DNA of 64,000 nucleotides, from positions 1 through 64,000 of the forward strand of contig JBBFKQ010000005.1 in assembly GCA_037481935.1 (NCBI GenBank), given 5' to 3'. Of this stretch, positions 43,235 through 52,392 are shown piece by piece. This DNA is from Aquificaceae bacterium (lineage in GTDB: Bacteria > Aquificota > Aquificia > Aquificales > Aquificaceae). The notes under the pieces are model-generated. The model was not told the origin of the DNA. It made no database searches and worked only from the letters and a program-made list of their open reading frames with translations. Position 1 is the first letter of the stretch; each line of letters opens with the position of its first letter. The translations under genes and the position numbers were made by a program.

Positions 43235-46042
43235 ATGCGTTTTGTTCAAAAGCTTCTTCGCAGAAAGGAAAGGGAAGAAGAAAAGCTGCTAAAGGTCACA
43301 AGTCCAAAGGGTGAGCTGACCCTCTACCCTGAAGACTTTCTTGAGAAGGACCCGGACGCACGCATAGAGGAGTTCTGGGTGGATGCCATGGATGTTTCCG
43401 AAGATGGATACTGGCTCCTTGTGGGGAGGAGGCACGGACTCCTGCAACTCTATGACTGGAGGGGCAGGATTCACAGACTGCCCTCAAGACCACCAGCTCA
43501 GGTCGTGACAGACATACTCTTTAGAGGCAGATATCTTGCACTCATAACGCCACCTTATCTGGTTGTTTACCTCCTTGAGGATACGAGGAACCCGCAGACA
43601 TGGAAAAGCTTCAGAACCACCCAGGAAGGGCTGAGAGCATCCGCAGGACTTGACCTTCAGGGAAATCTGCTGGCCTATGGCGTTGTGGGCGAGAGAATCT
43701 ATGTTATAGACATATCCGGAGGCTTCGGTTCGGAGGGTCTTGACTTCAAGAGCGCCTTTTCTTACTCAGATGCGCAGATAGGGGAGCTCAGGCTTCTGAG
43801 GTTTATAGGCGGGAATAGACTGCTTCTGTCTGGCACAAAAGGGGTTGCCCTTTATGACCTTGGGGGAAAGTTGCTAAGAAGGCTTGAGCATGCCTCAGGC
43901 AGGGCAGTTCTCCCTCTCAGGGACAGAGTTCTCCTCTCAGAGAACAGGAGCCTTTTCCTTTATGATACACAGCTTGAGGGGCCCCTTCAGAGCCTGAGCA
44001 CGCCCATAAACATAGCCCATGTGGATATGTCTCCAGATGGAGACTTTATCTTCCTTGCAGATGCAGAGGAGAACAGGATGGGGCTTGTTTATATGCCAGG
44101 TTTTGAGTTTATCCACACTTTTGATGGCTTTGGTTACTCGGTTGTGAGAGTGTCTCCTGACGGGACCATATACACCTGTGAATACAGGGATGAAGAGGAT
44201 AGAAGGCTTTACAGCCTGAGAAGTATAAGCACAAACCTTACAGACTATCTTTACGATAGAGACAGGCAGTCTCAAATGGTAAAGAGGGCAGAAGATGAAC
44301 TGAAAAGCCTGAAAAACAGGCTTAGAAAATCAAACAGGCAAGTAGACTTCAAGGAGCTTGAGGAATACAGAAGGCTAATCTCCATGGATGCACCCATAAG
44401 AAAGTTAAGGGAGCTGATACTTCAGGCACAGCAAATGGTGGAGGAGGCAAATTTTGAAGCCTTTGTTAGGGATGTGGAGGAAAGAATAAGGCAAGGCAGT
44501 GTGAGTGCGGAAGACCTGAGGGAGGTGGAGGCAAGGCTAAAACTGGAGGAAGAAGAAAGAGCCAAGAGGCTGAAAGCACTCAAAGAAAGCCTTGAGAACT
44601 ACTTCCAGAAAGCCATGCAGGAACACCTGCAGAGGGTAAGAGAAGCAATAAGCAATCTTCATAGCGATGATGTGAGGGACTTTGAAGCCCTTGAAGAGGT
44701 AAGAAAGGCAAGGGAGTTTATAAATAGACTACCGGGTGCTTTCAGCCAGCAGGGACAATCTCAGCTCCTCAAGATTTTTCAGGAAAAGATACTTCAGGAC
44801 AGGTTAAACAGATACAGAATAAGGATTGAAGATTCAAGGGTGATATTTGGTTCTGAGGACTTTCCCAGGTTTTCCGGGGAAAAAAGGAGGCTCAGGTGGA
44901 GAATAAAGGTGGAGGACAGAGTTATACTTCAGGAAAGGGTTTACGCAAGGGTAGCCTTTGAAAGAGAGGATGGTGTGCTGGTTGAACCCAAAAGATACCC
45001 TAACCTTATTCCTCAGGAGGAGCTGAAGACTCTTCCACTGTGGACAAGAAGATACCTGTCCCACCTTAACGGGCTTTTTTCTTATGAGCCCTACAGGCTT
45101 CCACTCTTTGTCTCCTATGAGGAAACTCCATGGTTTGTAAGGAACCTGGAAAGGTTTGCCTCTCTTTTAAAGGAACAGCTCATGTATTCTGAAGGTATTC
45201 TTATACTTGAAGGAGACGCCGGCGTCGGTAAGAACTTCCTTGTGGAGGTCTTCTCTGCTCTTACCAATAGACCTCTCTACATCATACCCTGCAATTCAAA
45301 AATGGAAAAGGAAGACATAACCTTTGTTTACGAGTTTGACCCCAGAAGGGGGACAAAGAGGGCATACTCAGACCTTGTGAAGGCGCTTCAGACTCCGGGT
45401 GCGGTAATATACTTTGACGAGATAAACACCCTTCCTGCAGGCATGGTAAAGCTCTTCAACCCCCTTTTTGATTACAGAAGATACCTCACCCTTCCCACCG
45501 GCGAAGTCATAAAGGCACAGAGAGAGGTGGTGCTCGTAGGAGGTATGAACCCTCAGCACTATCTTGGAGTTTCAGAGCTCCCGCAGGATATAAAGTCAAG
45601 GGCGGACATTATCTTCATAGACTATCCACCTTTTGAAGATGAGAGGGGTATTTTCCATCCTGACGAGGCAATAATACTCAAGGACCAGGTGCCTGAGCTT
45701 TCACGGCTCAGCCTTGAAGAGTTTCTATACCTCTGGCACTGGGTTGTAAACGGGCTCAGAGTCATGCCTGTTGAAGGACAGGAGGAACTGGAAAGACACA
45801 TCTGGAAAATCTTCGAGCTTCTGAAGATAGCCAATGCAATAAGAAGTGCCTACAGAAGCTACCAGACACAGCAGTCTGAAGAGCCCGTTGACTTTGTGTT
45901 TTCCATAAGGGACACTATAAGATGTGCCAGAAGGCTTAACAGGTATGAGAATGTAAAAAGCCTCGTGCTGGAAACAATACTGCCAAAGGTTGGCTCACCC
46001 CTTGAAAAGGAAATAATAAAAAGCATAGTGGAAAGAGTATAA
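43235..46042 (+). CDS. Beta-propeller / coiled-coil / AAA+ (MoxR-dynein-like) ATPase
   Basis: A 935-residue soluble protein without a known name. Residues about 40-345 look like WD40-type propeller blades (AHVDMSPDGDFIFLADAEEN, VVRVSPDGTIYTCEYRDEED). About 350-540 is a highly charged coiled coil. About 640-935 is an AAA+ domain of the AAA_5/MoxR-dynein type: Walker A GDAGVGKN (about 659-666), Walker B VIYFDEIN (about 722), sensor 1 LVGGMNPQHY and SRADIIFIDYPP. The Walker A lysine is followed by Asn instead of Ser/Thr, which is unusual. Such ATPases often remodel protein complexes with a vWA partner, but none is adjacent. It is followed 8 bp later by the RNase G gene. Confidence 0.75.
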   Translation: MRFVQKLLRRKEREEEKLLKVTSPKGELTLYPEDFLEKDPDARIEEFWVDAMDVSEDGYWLLVGRRHGLLQLYDWRGRIHRLPSRPPAQVVTDILFRGRYLALITPPYLVVYLLEDTRNPQTWKSFRTTQEGLRASAGLDLQGNLLAYGVVGERIYVIDISGGFGSEGLDFKSAFSYSDAQIGELRLLRFIGGNRLLLSGTKGVALYDLGGKLLRRLEHASGRAVLPLRDRVLLSENRSLFLYDTQLEGPLQSLSTPINIAHVDMSPDGDFIFLADAEENRMGLVYMPGFEFIHTFDGFGYSVVRVSPDGTIYTCEYRDEEDRRLYSLRSISTNLTDYLYDRDRQSQMVKRAEDELKSLKNRLRKSNRQVDFKELEEYRRLISMDAPIRKLRELILQAQQMVEEANFEAFVRDVEERIRQGSVSAEDLREVEARLKLEEEERAKRLKALKESLENYFQKAMQEHLQRVREAISNLHSDDVRDFEALEEVRKAREFINRLPGAFSQQGQSQLLKIFQEKILQDRLNRYRIRIEDSRVIFGSEDFPRFSGEKRRLRWRIKVEDRVILQERVYARVAFEREDGVLVEPKRYPNLIPQEELKTLPLWTRRYLSHLNGLFSYEPYRLPLFVSYEETPWFVRNLERFASLLKEQLMYSEGILILEGDAGVGKNFLVEVFSALTNRPLYIIPCNSKMEKEDITFVYEFDPRRGTKRAYSDLVKALQTPGAVIYFDEINTLPAGMVKLFNPLFDYRRYLTLPTGEVIKAQREVVLVGGMNPQHYLGVSELPQDIKSRADIIFIDYPPFEDERGIFHPDEAIILKDQVPELSRLSLEEFLYLWHWVVNGLRVMPVEGQEELERHIWKIFELLKIANAIRSAYRSYQTQQSEEPVDFVFSIRDTIRCARRLNRYENVKSLVLETILPKVGSPLEKEIIKSIVERV

Positions 46043-46043
46043 T
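46038..46043 (+). promoter_or_regulatory. TATAAT box before rng, containing the AAA+ gene stop codon
   Basis: TATAAT at 46038-46043 encloses the TAA stop (46040-46042) of the AAA+ gene; seven bases separate it from the rng ATG at 46051. This predicts a transcript starting at or within a base of the ATG. Confidence 0.55.
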
Positions 46044-46050
46044 AGAGTTA

Positions 46051-47409
46051 ATGGCAAAGAGGCTGATAGTTCTGTCCTCAGAGGAGCTGTTTATTTCCTT
46101 TTTAATAGATGGAGACACCACTTACAGGATAAGCGCTGAACCAAGGGGAGGGCAGAGGCTCTTAGAGAGCATATTCAAAGGCAGGGTAAAGAGGCTCGCA
46201 AGGGGTATGGACGGCGTCTTTGTGGACATAGGCATGGGTAAGGATGCCTTTTTACCACTCAGAGGCGAGAGCTACAGGGTGGGGGACAGCCTGATAGTGC
46301 AGATGGTGAGGGAAGTTGAAGGTGAAAAGGGAGCAAAGCTCACTACAAACATAAAGCTGGTGGGAAAATATCTCATTTACTTTCCCAGAGGCAGGGATAT
46401 AAAGTGCTCCAGCAAATTACAGGAGGAGGAAAAGGAAGGCCTCTGCAGCCTGATGGAAAGCGAGCTTAAAGAGGAGGGCGTCATAATAAGAAGCTCTGCC
46501 CTGAAGGCAGACCCGGAAAGCATAAGGGGGGAATTACATAAGCTCAGGGAGCAGTGGCAGTGGGTCCAGAAGAAGGCAAAAGCCCTCAAAAAACCCCAGA
46601 TAATCCTTGAAGAATACCCCAGCTACATAAAGCTCATAAGGGACTACTGGCAGGAGATAGAAGAAATTGTCTCAGACAACACAGTGGTATGGAACAACAT
46701 AGCCTCCTTTCTTGAAGAATTTGAACCGGAGTTGCTCAAGAAGAACCTTTACCTCAAGGACCCTACAGTCTATGTGCACAAATACAGGCTTTACGATACT
46801 CTTAAAGGTATATTTAACAAGGTGGTATGGCTCAGGGGTGGTGGATACATAGTGATAGAAGAAACAGAAGCCTTTACCATAATAGACGTGAACAGTGGAG
46901 AACCCGCCGGTTCATGCCATGAAGAGAACGCACTGAAGACAAACCTTGAAGCGGTAAAGGAAATAGCAAGACAGATAATACTCAGAGATATAGGTGGTAT
47001 AATTCTTGTTGACTTTATAGACATGAAAAAACAGGAGAACAGGAACCTTGTCATAAACAGTATGCTTTCAGCCTTTGGAGAGGAGGCATGCGGTATCACC
47101 ATATATGGCTTTACTAAGCTGGGTATTCTGGAGCTATCAAGGAGAAAAACAGGCAGAAGTGTAACAAAGACCCTTTCAGAACAGTGTCCTGTCTGTTCCG
47201 GCAGAGGCTACATAAAAAGTTCATCTCTTTTCCTGCTTGAGCTTCAAAAGGAGCTTCCCCCGCACCATCAGAGAACCATTGAGCTGCAGGTGCATCCCCT
47301 CAGATACGAAGGCGTGAGTAAAGCCCTGCAGGCAAAAGGACTCATGCACGTGCGGCTGAGTAAAAACCAGGAAACTGGTATAAACACATACAGCATAAGC
47401 CATGCGTAA
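46051..47409 (+). CDS. rng: Ribonuclease E/G family endoribonuclease
   Basis: A 452-residue single-strand-specific RNase for rRNA and mRNA processing. The N-terminal S1-like domain has GRVKRLARGMDGVFVDIGMGKDAFLPL; the catalytic aspartates are in TIIDVNSGEP and LVDFIDMKKQENR; the zinc-link motif is CPVCSGRGYI. The length and absence of a long C-terminal scaffold make it RNase G-like. It begins the tight series of overlapping genes that runs to rsmG. Confidence 0.92.
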   Translation: MAKRLIVLSSEELFISFLIDGDTTYRISAEPRGGQRLLESIFKGRVKRLARGMDGVFVDIGMGKDAFLPLRGESYRVGDSLIVQMVREVEGEKGAKLTTNIKLVGKYLIYFPRGRDIKCSSKLQEEEKEGLCSLMESELKEEGVIIRSSALKADPESIRGELHKLREQWQWVQKKAKALKKPQIILEEYPSYIKLIRDYWQEIEEIVSDNTVVWNNIASFLEEFEPELLKKNLYLKDPTVYVHKYRLYDTLKGIFNKVVWLRGGGYIVIEETEAFTIIDVNSGEPAGSCHEENALKTNLEAVKEIARQIILRDIGGIILVDFIDMKKQENRNLVINSMLSAFGEEACGITIYGFTKLGILELSRRKTGRSVTKTLSEQCPVCSGRGYIKSSSLFLLELQKELPPHHQRTIELQVHPLRYEGVSKALQAKGLMHVRLSKNQETGINTYSISHA

Positions 47410-48295
47410 ACTTCTGGTTCTTCTTCTACTCTTGCTGGTTGGCTGTGCCAAGATGACGGAGGAAAAGAGGGCAAGGCTTGCAGTAGAGAGCTATTCTCAG
47501 GGTATGTCTGCCTACGCAAGAAAGGATTACAGAGAAGCCATAAGCAAGCTCTCGGAAGCCCTCAAATATTTAGAAAACCTGACACCAGAGCAGATAAAGT
47601 CTGCAAAGTATGCCATAGGGGAGAGTTATTACCTCCGAAAGGATTACATAAATGCCATAGTTTACCTTGAGGATTTTCTCTTCTACTATCCAGAAAGTCC
47701 GGAAGCGGAGAAGGTATACTTTATGGTGGTGGAGAGCTACATGAAGGTAGCACCCGATGCATACAGAGACCAGAGCTACACCCTCAAAGCCATAGACAAG
47801 GCGAAGGAGTTTCTCAGCAAGTATCCAAACAGCCCTTACGGAGACAGGGTCATGGAGCTCATAGACAATGCACAGACAAAAATAGCAAGGCACGAATACC
47901 TTATAGGCAGGTTCTATGAAGACTTTGGCTACTACTATTCTGCCTCACTCAGATACAGAAACCTTCTTGTGAACTTTCCACAGCAGGTCTCCGAAGCAGA
48001 GGTTCTCTACAGGTATATAAAGTCCCTTCTCCTTACGAGAGAGCAGGCAAAAAGACAGGAGTTAAAATACAGAAAATGGATAGAATCTGCAAAAAAGGAG
48101 CTCAGCTCCACCAGGTCCGAGGATGACAGAAGGGCAATACAGAAGAGAATTGATTTCCTGACAGGGGAGATAGAAAGGTGGAAAAACCTGGCGGATACAA
48201 GCCGTCAGGAAGGGCTAAAACAACTGGAAACATACAGACAGGTATATGGAGAGAACCTTTACTATAGAGAACTTAAAAAGTATGCAGGACAGTAG
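47402..48295 (+). CDS. bamD: BamD-like outer-membrane assembly lipoprotein
   Basis: A 297-residue lipoprotein (signal ending LLLVGCAK, lipid cysteine about 15) made of TPR-like helical repeats (GMSAYARKDYREAISKLSEAL, GESYYLRKDYINAIVYLEDF, SKYPNSPYGDRVMELI). This fits BamD, the scaffold of the BAM complex that inserts outer-membrane proteins, though YfgC- or YbgF-like TPR lipoproteins are possible. The C-terminal third is a charged helix. It overlaps rng by 8 bp and rsfS by 14 bp. Confidence 0.82.
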   Translation: MRKLLVLLLLLLVGCAKMTEEKRARLAVESYSQGMSAYARKDYREAISKLSEALKYLENLTPEQIKSAKYAIGESYYLRKDYINAIVYLEDFLFYYPESPEAEKVYFMVVESYMKVAPDAYRDQSYTLKAIDKAKEFLSKYPNSPYGDRVMELIDNAQTKIARHEYLIGRFYEDFGYYYSASLRYRNLLVNFPQQVSEAEVLYRYIKSLLLTREQAKRQELKYRKWIESAKKELSSTRSEDDRRAIQKRIDFLTGEIERWKNLADTSRQEGLKQLETYRQVYGENLYYRELKKYAGQ

Positions 48296-48623
48296 GGAGC
48301 TCTTAAAAAGGTTGAAAAATCTGTTAGAGGAAAAAAAGGCTGAGGATGTAGTAATTCTTGATGTTTCAAAACAAACGAACATAGCAGACTACTTTGTGAT
48401 AGCCACAGCAAACTCTGCTGTGCATGCAAAAGCTCTTCTAAAACATCTTACCGAAGAGCTTGAAAAGATGGGTATCAGACCGGACCATGTGGAAGGTGCT
48501 GAAGATGCAAACTGGATACTTCTGGACCTTATTGATATAATAGTTCATGTGTTTTTAAGGGAGTGGAGGGAATACTATGACCTTGAATGGCTCTACTCCA
48601 GTGCGGAGAGGGTAAACCTATGA
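48282..48623 (+). CDS. rsfS: Ribosomal silencing factor RsfS (Iojap family)
   Basis: A 113-residue protein that binds ribosomal protein L14 and prevents subunit joining in starved cells. Core motifs: VVILDVSKQTNIADYFVIATANSAVHAKAL (part), HVEGAEDANWILLDLIDIIVHVF and REYYDLEWLY. I use the ATG at 48282 because family members begin just before the helix that precedes LDVS. It overlaps bamD by 14 bp and lapAB by 4 bp. Confidence 0.94.
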   Translation: MQDSRELLKRLKNLLEEKKAEDVVILDVSKQTNIADYFVIATANSAVHAKALLKHLTEELEKMGIRPDHVEGAEDANWILLDLIDIIVHVFLREWREYYDLEWLYSSAERVNL

Positions 48624-49759
48624 GTGTTGTAAAACTGCTCATACTTATAGCCCTTCTGATAATCTTCCTCCTCTTCATAGCTCAGAACGCTGCCTATGTG
48701 GAGGTCCGTTTTTTTTATATAACCTACAGCATACCAATGTTTGTGCTTCTGCTTTCCAGCTTTGCCCTTGGCTTCCTGTTCCCTTCCCTCTACTTTCTTC
48801 TGAGGGAAGCGGTGATAAAAAGGCGGCTTCATGGACTGGAAGAGGGCCTGAAAGAGCTATCAAGGGGCTATCTTGGCAGGGCGGAGAGACTGCTCCTTTC
48901 CGCCGGAAAATCCCTTGAGGCAGTAAGGTGGCTTGTGGCAGAGATTATGGGTGAGCAAGGAAGGCTTGAGGAACTCAGAAGCTTTAATGGTGCATCCTCC
49001 GCCAGCGTAGGGGAGATTATGCTTAAGGAGGGAAGACTGCAGGAAGCCGAAGAAAGGTTTCTTCAGGCACTTTCCAGGGATGCTGAAAACCTCAGGGTTC
49101 TTAAGGGGCTCAGAGATGTTAATGCCTTAAAAGAGGACTGGGAAGGGGCCCTTGAATATGAAGAAAAGGTATTTGACCTGTGCGAGCGATGGGAAAGGGA
49201 AAAACAGAAAGGTGTCAGGGCTGAGATTATGACCATGCTCTACCTTAAAAAGGGGGAGGAAAGGCTCATAGAAAAGGCCCTTGACCTTAACCCCTCACCT
49301 TTTGTCTACTCGGTTTACATAAGACACCTTCTGTCTCAGGACAGGCTAAAGGATGCCAGAAAAAGCTGGGAAAAGGTTTTTTCTCTGGGATATCAGGAAG
49401 AAGTGCTCTGGAACCTCCTTGAAGATGAAGAAGGACTCACAAAATTGCTACCTGTGGTGGAAGCAAAGGCAGAATCCATAGACCCCAACATTCTCTCCAT
49501 GGTTTACATTAGGCTCAACCTCTTCAGCAAGGCAAGGAGTCTGGAGGACAGGCTCAAAGCTCCATTAAAGGCCCTCCTTTACAGCTCTCAGTCTCACAGG
49601 GAACAGGACAGGTATTGCCTGCATAGCCTGAAAGAACTTTTAAGACCCTTTGTATGTTCTTGCGGAAGGGCTTATAATACTTACAGACCTTTGTGTGCCG
49701 GGTGTATGAAATGGGGAGAGATAAAGTTCAGGAGGGAACTGGATGCTGGTGGACCTTGA
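48620..49759 (+). CDS. Fused LapA-LapB lipopolysaccharide assembly protein
   Basis: A 379-residue inner-membrane protein. Residues 1-70 form a LapA (DUF1049) domain with two membrane helices around AQNAAYVEVRFFYITYSIP. Residues about 75-330 are TPR-like helices (EIMLKEGRLQEAEERFLQAL), and the C terminus is a rubredoxin-like metal knuckle (CSCGRAYN ... CAGCMKWGEIKF) as in LapB. In E. coli lapA and lapB are adjacent genes; LapB recruits LpxC to FtsH and coordinates LPS export. Here they appear to be one polypeptide. It overlaps rsfS (ATGA) and the GTPase gene by 17 bp. Confidence 0.82.
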   Translation: MSVVKLLILIALLIIFLLFIAQNAAYVEVRFFYITYSIPMFVLLLSSFALGFLFPSLYFLLREAVIKRRLHGLEEGLKELSRGYLGRAERLLLSAGKSLEAVRWLVAEIMGEQGRLEELRSFNGASSASVGEIMLKEGRLQEAEERFLQALSRDAENLRVLKGLRDVNALKEDWEGALEYEEKVFDLCERWEREKQKGVRAEIMTMLYLKKGEERLIEKALDLNPSPFVYSVYIRHLLSQDRLKDARKSWEKVFSLGYQEEVLWNLLEDEEGLTKLLPVVEAKAESIDPNILSMVYIRLNLFSKARSLEDRLKAPLKALLYSSQSHREQDRYCLHSLKELLRPFVCSCGRAYNTYRPLCAGCMKWGEIKFRRELDAGGP

Positions 49760-50315
49760 AAAGAGACTGATAAGACTCAAAGTAGTATACTACGGGGTGG
49801 CACAGTCCGGTAAGACCACAAACCTTGAAAAGCTTTCAGAAAGAGAGGGACTTAGCCTTATGAAGATAGATACGCAGGAGGAGAAGACACTTGTCTTTGA
49901 TTTTGCCACAAAGAAGGTAAAGGTTGGAGACCTAACCCTTTCCTTTGCCCTCTATACAGTCCCGGGTCAGGATATATACAAGGATATAAGGCTGACAGTT
50001 CTGAGGGGCGTTGATGGAGTGGTGTTCGTGGTGGACTCCCAGAAGGAAAGGCTCAATGAGAACATAAACTTCTACAGCCTGCTGAAGGCAGACCTTCTCC
50101 GTATGGGTAAGGACCCTTCAAGTGTCCCCGTAGTAGTCCAGTATAACAAGCTTGACCTGCCAGAAGCCATGGACTACAGGGAAATGGAGAAGACGATAAA
50201 CATAGAAAACTATCCATCTGTCTGTGCAAGTGCCATAAAGGGAGAAGGAGTGTTGGAAACCTTCAAGATTCTTGAAGATTATCTCATATCAAGGGTAGAA
50301 AGGATGCTCCTATGA
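49743..50315 (+). CDS. MglA-like Ras-family small GTPase
   Basis: A 190-residue small GTPase of the MglA type. G1 is GVAQSGKTTN (18-27), G3 is TVPGQDIYKDIRL and G4 is QYNKLDLPE. The arginine-rich switch (VLRGVDGVVFVVDSQ) and the N-terminal KVVYYG strand are typical. MglA sets polarity for motility in other bacteria and usually works with a roadblock protein MglB, which is not adjacent. Here the next gene encodes a PATAN-like protein, a known companion of such GTPases. Overlaps on both sides are 4-17 bp. Confidence 0.9.
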   Translation: MLVDLEKRLIRLKVVYYGVAQSGKTTNLEKLSEREGLSLMKIDTQEEKTLVFDFATKKVKVGDLTLSFALYTVPGQDIYKDIRLTVLRGVDGVVFVVDSQKERLNENINFYSLLKADLLRMGKDPSSVPVVVQYNKLDLPEAMDYREMEKTINIENYPSVCASAIKGEGVLETFKILEDYLISRVERMLL

Positions 50316-51715
50316 TATCCGGATACCTGAGGTCAGGGCAGGACCTTGTAGACCTTCTAAACGGATGCCTCTTTAACAGGGTCGGCACACTTGACCTTTT
50401 CCTCGGTGTAAAGGTAGTATCCCTATACACGGATAGGGGGCTAATAAAAGGTTTCAAACTAAGTGATGGAGATGAGGCAACTGCTGAGAATAAGAGGTCC
50501 ATGCTTCTTTATCACCTTTCTGAATTTATGGAAAATCCTGAAGCCTTTTTCACCTTCAGGGAGGGTAAGAGAGAAAACATCCTCCAGCTTGAAGACCCTG
50601 TATCGGTGGAGGAGCTTGTGCTTCAGCTTCAGCTGGTTCATGGTGAACTTAAATCCCTTATGGAAAGAGTAATAACCCCCATGGCCGTTGTCAGGATAGT
50701 AAAAAATTTTGAGGAGGCAGGTTTCTACGATGGCAAAAACATCTATCAGATACTTGCCAGTTCAAAGAACAACCTGGTTGAGGAAATAAGAAAGCTAAAA
50801 TCTCTCTTTTCAGGTGGTTATCTGGATATAAACCAGTTTTACAACCCTGAGCTTCTGAAAGAGGAAATAAAAATAGAATACCTCATGAAAGGCGTTGATG
50901 CTGATAGAGTAAACATCATAACACTTCTGGAGAGCTTTCATTTCAGCAAGTTCAGCGGTATTGTTCAGATAATGGGCGGTGATTTTGAGTTTGAACTCTA
51001 TTACAAGAAGGGCAGATTATCTGCTGTATATCCTTATAATTCAGAAGTCTTTGACTTTTTCCTGACGCCGAGAAGTAATTCCCTTCTGAATGTGATAAGC
51101 ATAAGCGGAAGCACTCTTGACCTGCTTATGCTGAAACATTCTGAGGAAAAGGTGGTAAGCGGGCTGTCCGGATGTTTCATAGAAACAGGAAAGATACTCA
51201 TAGGTATGGGTATGGAGGGCAGGACGGGTATGATAACCGTATATTCGGAAGGCTCCAGAACTCATATCATTTACAGGGATGGATTGCTTATGGGTATTGT
51301 GGAAGATGGCAGTGAAGGCTTGAGATTGGTCAAAAGTCTGCCAGTTGAAAGGATAGAATGGGTAGATATTGCCTTTTACCAGCCCATGGACAACATAAGA
51401 AATGTTATCCATCAATTTCTGCTCAATGCCATATACGGCATAATTTTAAAGCACGCAGGACATCTGAACCATCTAATACTGGCACAGTTAGCATCTTCGG
51501 ATGTTTTAAAATACCATGAGGGTGTTATACTCTACAGAAGAATGCCAAGAAGCGAAGAGGAAGTTTTTGGTTTTCTGCAGTTTCTACTGGACCTCAGCTA
51601 CAACATGCTGGGTAATGAAAGGTTAGAAAGGGAGCTGGAAATAGCTCTTGAGCCTTACAGGGATATATTGAAAATTCTGAAGGTAGAGGAGCATTTGGTG
51701 CTACCTGAAGTATGA
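50312..51715 (+). CDS. DUF4388/PATAN-like multi-domain signalling protein
   Basis: A 467-residue soluble protein with no signal peptide. Three segments repeat the pattern short strand - GxxxLxx - strand - YxxGxLxxxxP: CLFNRVGTLDLFLGV ... TDRGLIKGF (about 18-50), KFSGIVQIMGG ... YKKGRLSAVYP (about 210-245) and GRTGMITVYSEG ... YRDGLLMGIVED (about 300-340). This is the look of DUF4388/PATAN domains, which occur beside MglA-type GTPases and two-component systems. It may be the GTPase effector or regulator; that is inference. Exact fold to be confirmed. Confidence 0.6.
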   Translation: MISGYLRSGQDLVDLLNGCLFNRVGTLDLFLGVKVVSLYTDRGLIKGFKLSDGDEATAENKRSMLLYHLSEFMENPEAFFTFREGKRENILQLEDPVSVEELVLQLQLVHGELKSLMERVITPMAVVRIVKNFEEAGFYDGKNIYQILASSKNNLVEEIRKLKSLFSGGYLDINQFYNPELLKEEIKIEYLMKGVDADRVNIITLLESFHFSKFSGIVQIMGGDFEFELYYKKGRLSAVYPYNSEVFDFFLTPRSNSLLNVISISGSTLDLLMLKHSEEKVVSGLSGCFIETGKILIGMGMEGRTGMITVYSEGSRTHIIYRDGLLMGIVEDGSEGLRLVKSLPVERIEWVDIAFYQPMDNIRNVIHQFLLNAIYGIILKHAGHLNHLILAQLASSDVLKYHEGVILYRRMPRSEEEVFGFLQFLLDLSYNMLGNERLERELEIALEPYRDILKILKVEEHLVLPEV

Positions 51716-52392
51716 GGGTTCTGCTTGTTGAGGATGACCAGCATATTGGCACCATGCTTGTGGAGGGCTTGAGCCACGAAGGGTTTTATGTGGACTGGGT
51801 AAAGGACGGCTATTCGGCCATAAACAGCATACTTGAAAAGGACTACGACCTGGTGCTTCTTGACATCATGCTTCCAAAGATGGATGGGCTCAGAGTATGC
51901 AAAAGGATAAGGGAAATAAGAGATATTCCCATAATAATGCTGACGGCAAAGGGTCAGCTTGAGGATAAGGTGGAGGGACTTTCCGCAGGTGCGGATGACT
52001 ACATAACAAAGCCCTTTTCCTTCAAGGAGCTTCTGGCAAGAATCGGTGCAGTTCTCAGAAGGTATAGAAGAGAGGGGCCTGACCTTTTAAAGGTGGGTGA
52101 GCTGGAGCTAAGGCTAAAATCCTTTGAGGTCTACTACAGAGGGGAGAAAATACCTACCACCCAGAGGGAGTTCAGGCTTCTAAAGCTTCTTGCGGAAAGA
52201 GCAGACAGGGCGGTAAGCAGGGAGGAGATATATTCAAAAATCTGGGGCTACTCCTACGGAGAGGGGTCAAACGTAGTGGATGTTTACATAAAAAACATAA
52301 GGAACAAGCTAAAGGACAGGGAACACAGACTCATAAGGACGGTGAGGGGATACGGCTACATGCTTACCTCAGAGGATGTCAGTAAGGCTTAA
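51712..52392 (+). CDS. OmpR/PhoB-family response regulator
   Basis: A 226-residue DNA-binding response regulator. The receiver domain (1-120) has the phospho-acceptor D51 in LVLLDIMLPKMDG, acidic pair EDD at 7-9, conserved T in MLTAKGQ and K in YITKPFSF. The winged-helix domain (about 130-222) has REEIYSKIWGYSYGEGSNVVDVYIKNIRNKL (part shown: NVVDVYIKNIRNKL) and RTVRGYGYML. It overlaps the PATAN gene (ATGA) and the kinase gene by 17 bp. Target genes unknown. Confidence 0.95.
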   Translation: MRVLLVEDDQHIGTMLVEGLSHEGFYVDWVKDGYSAINSILEKDYDLVLLDIMLPKMDGLRVCKRIREIRDIPIIMLTAKGQLEDKVEGLSAGADDYITKPFSFKELLARIGAVLRRYRREGPDLLKVGELELRLKSFEVYYRGEKIPTTQREFRLLKLLAERADRAVSREEIYSKIWGYSYGEGSNVVDVYIKNIRNKLKDREHRLIRTVRGYGYMLTSEDVSKA

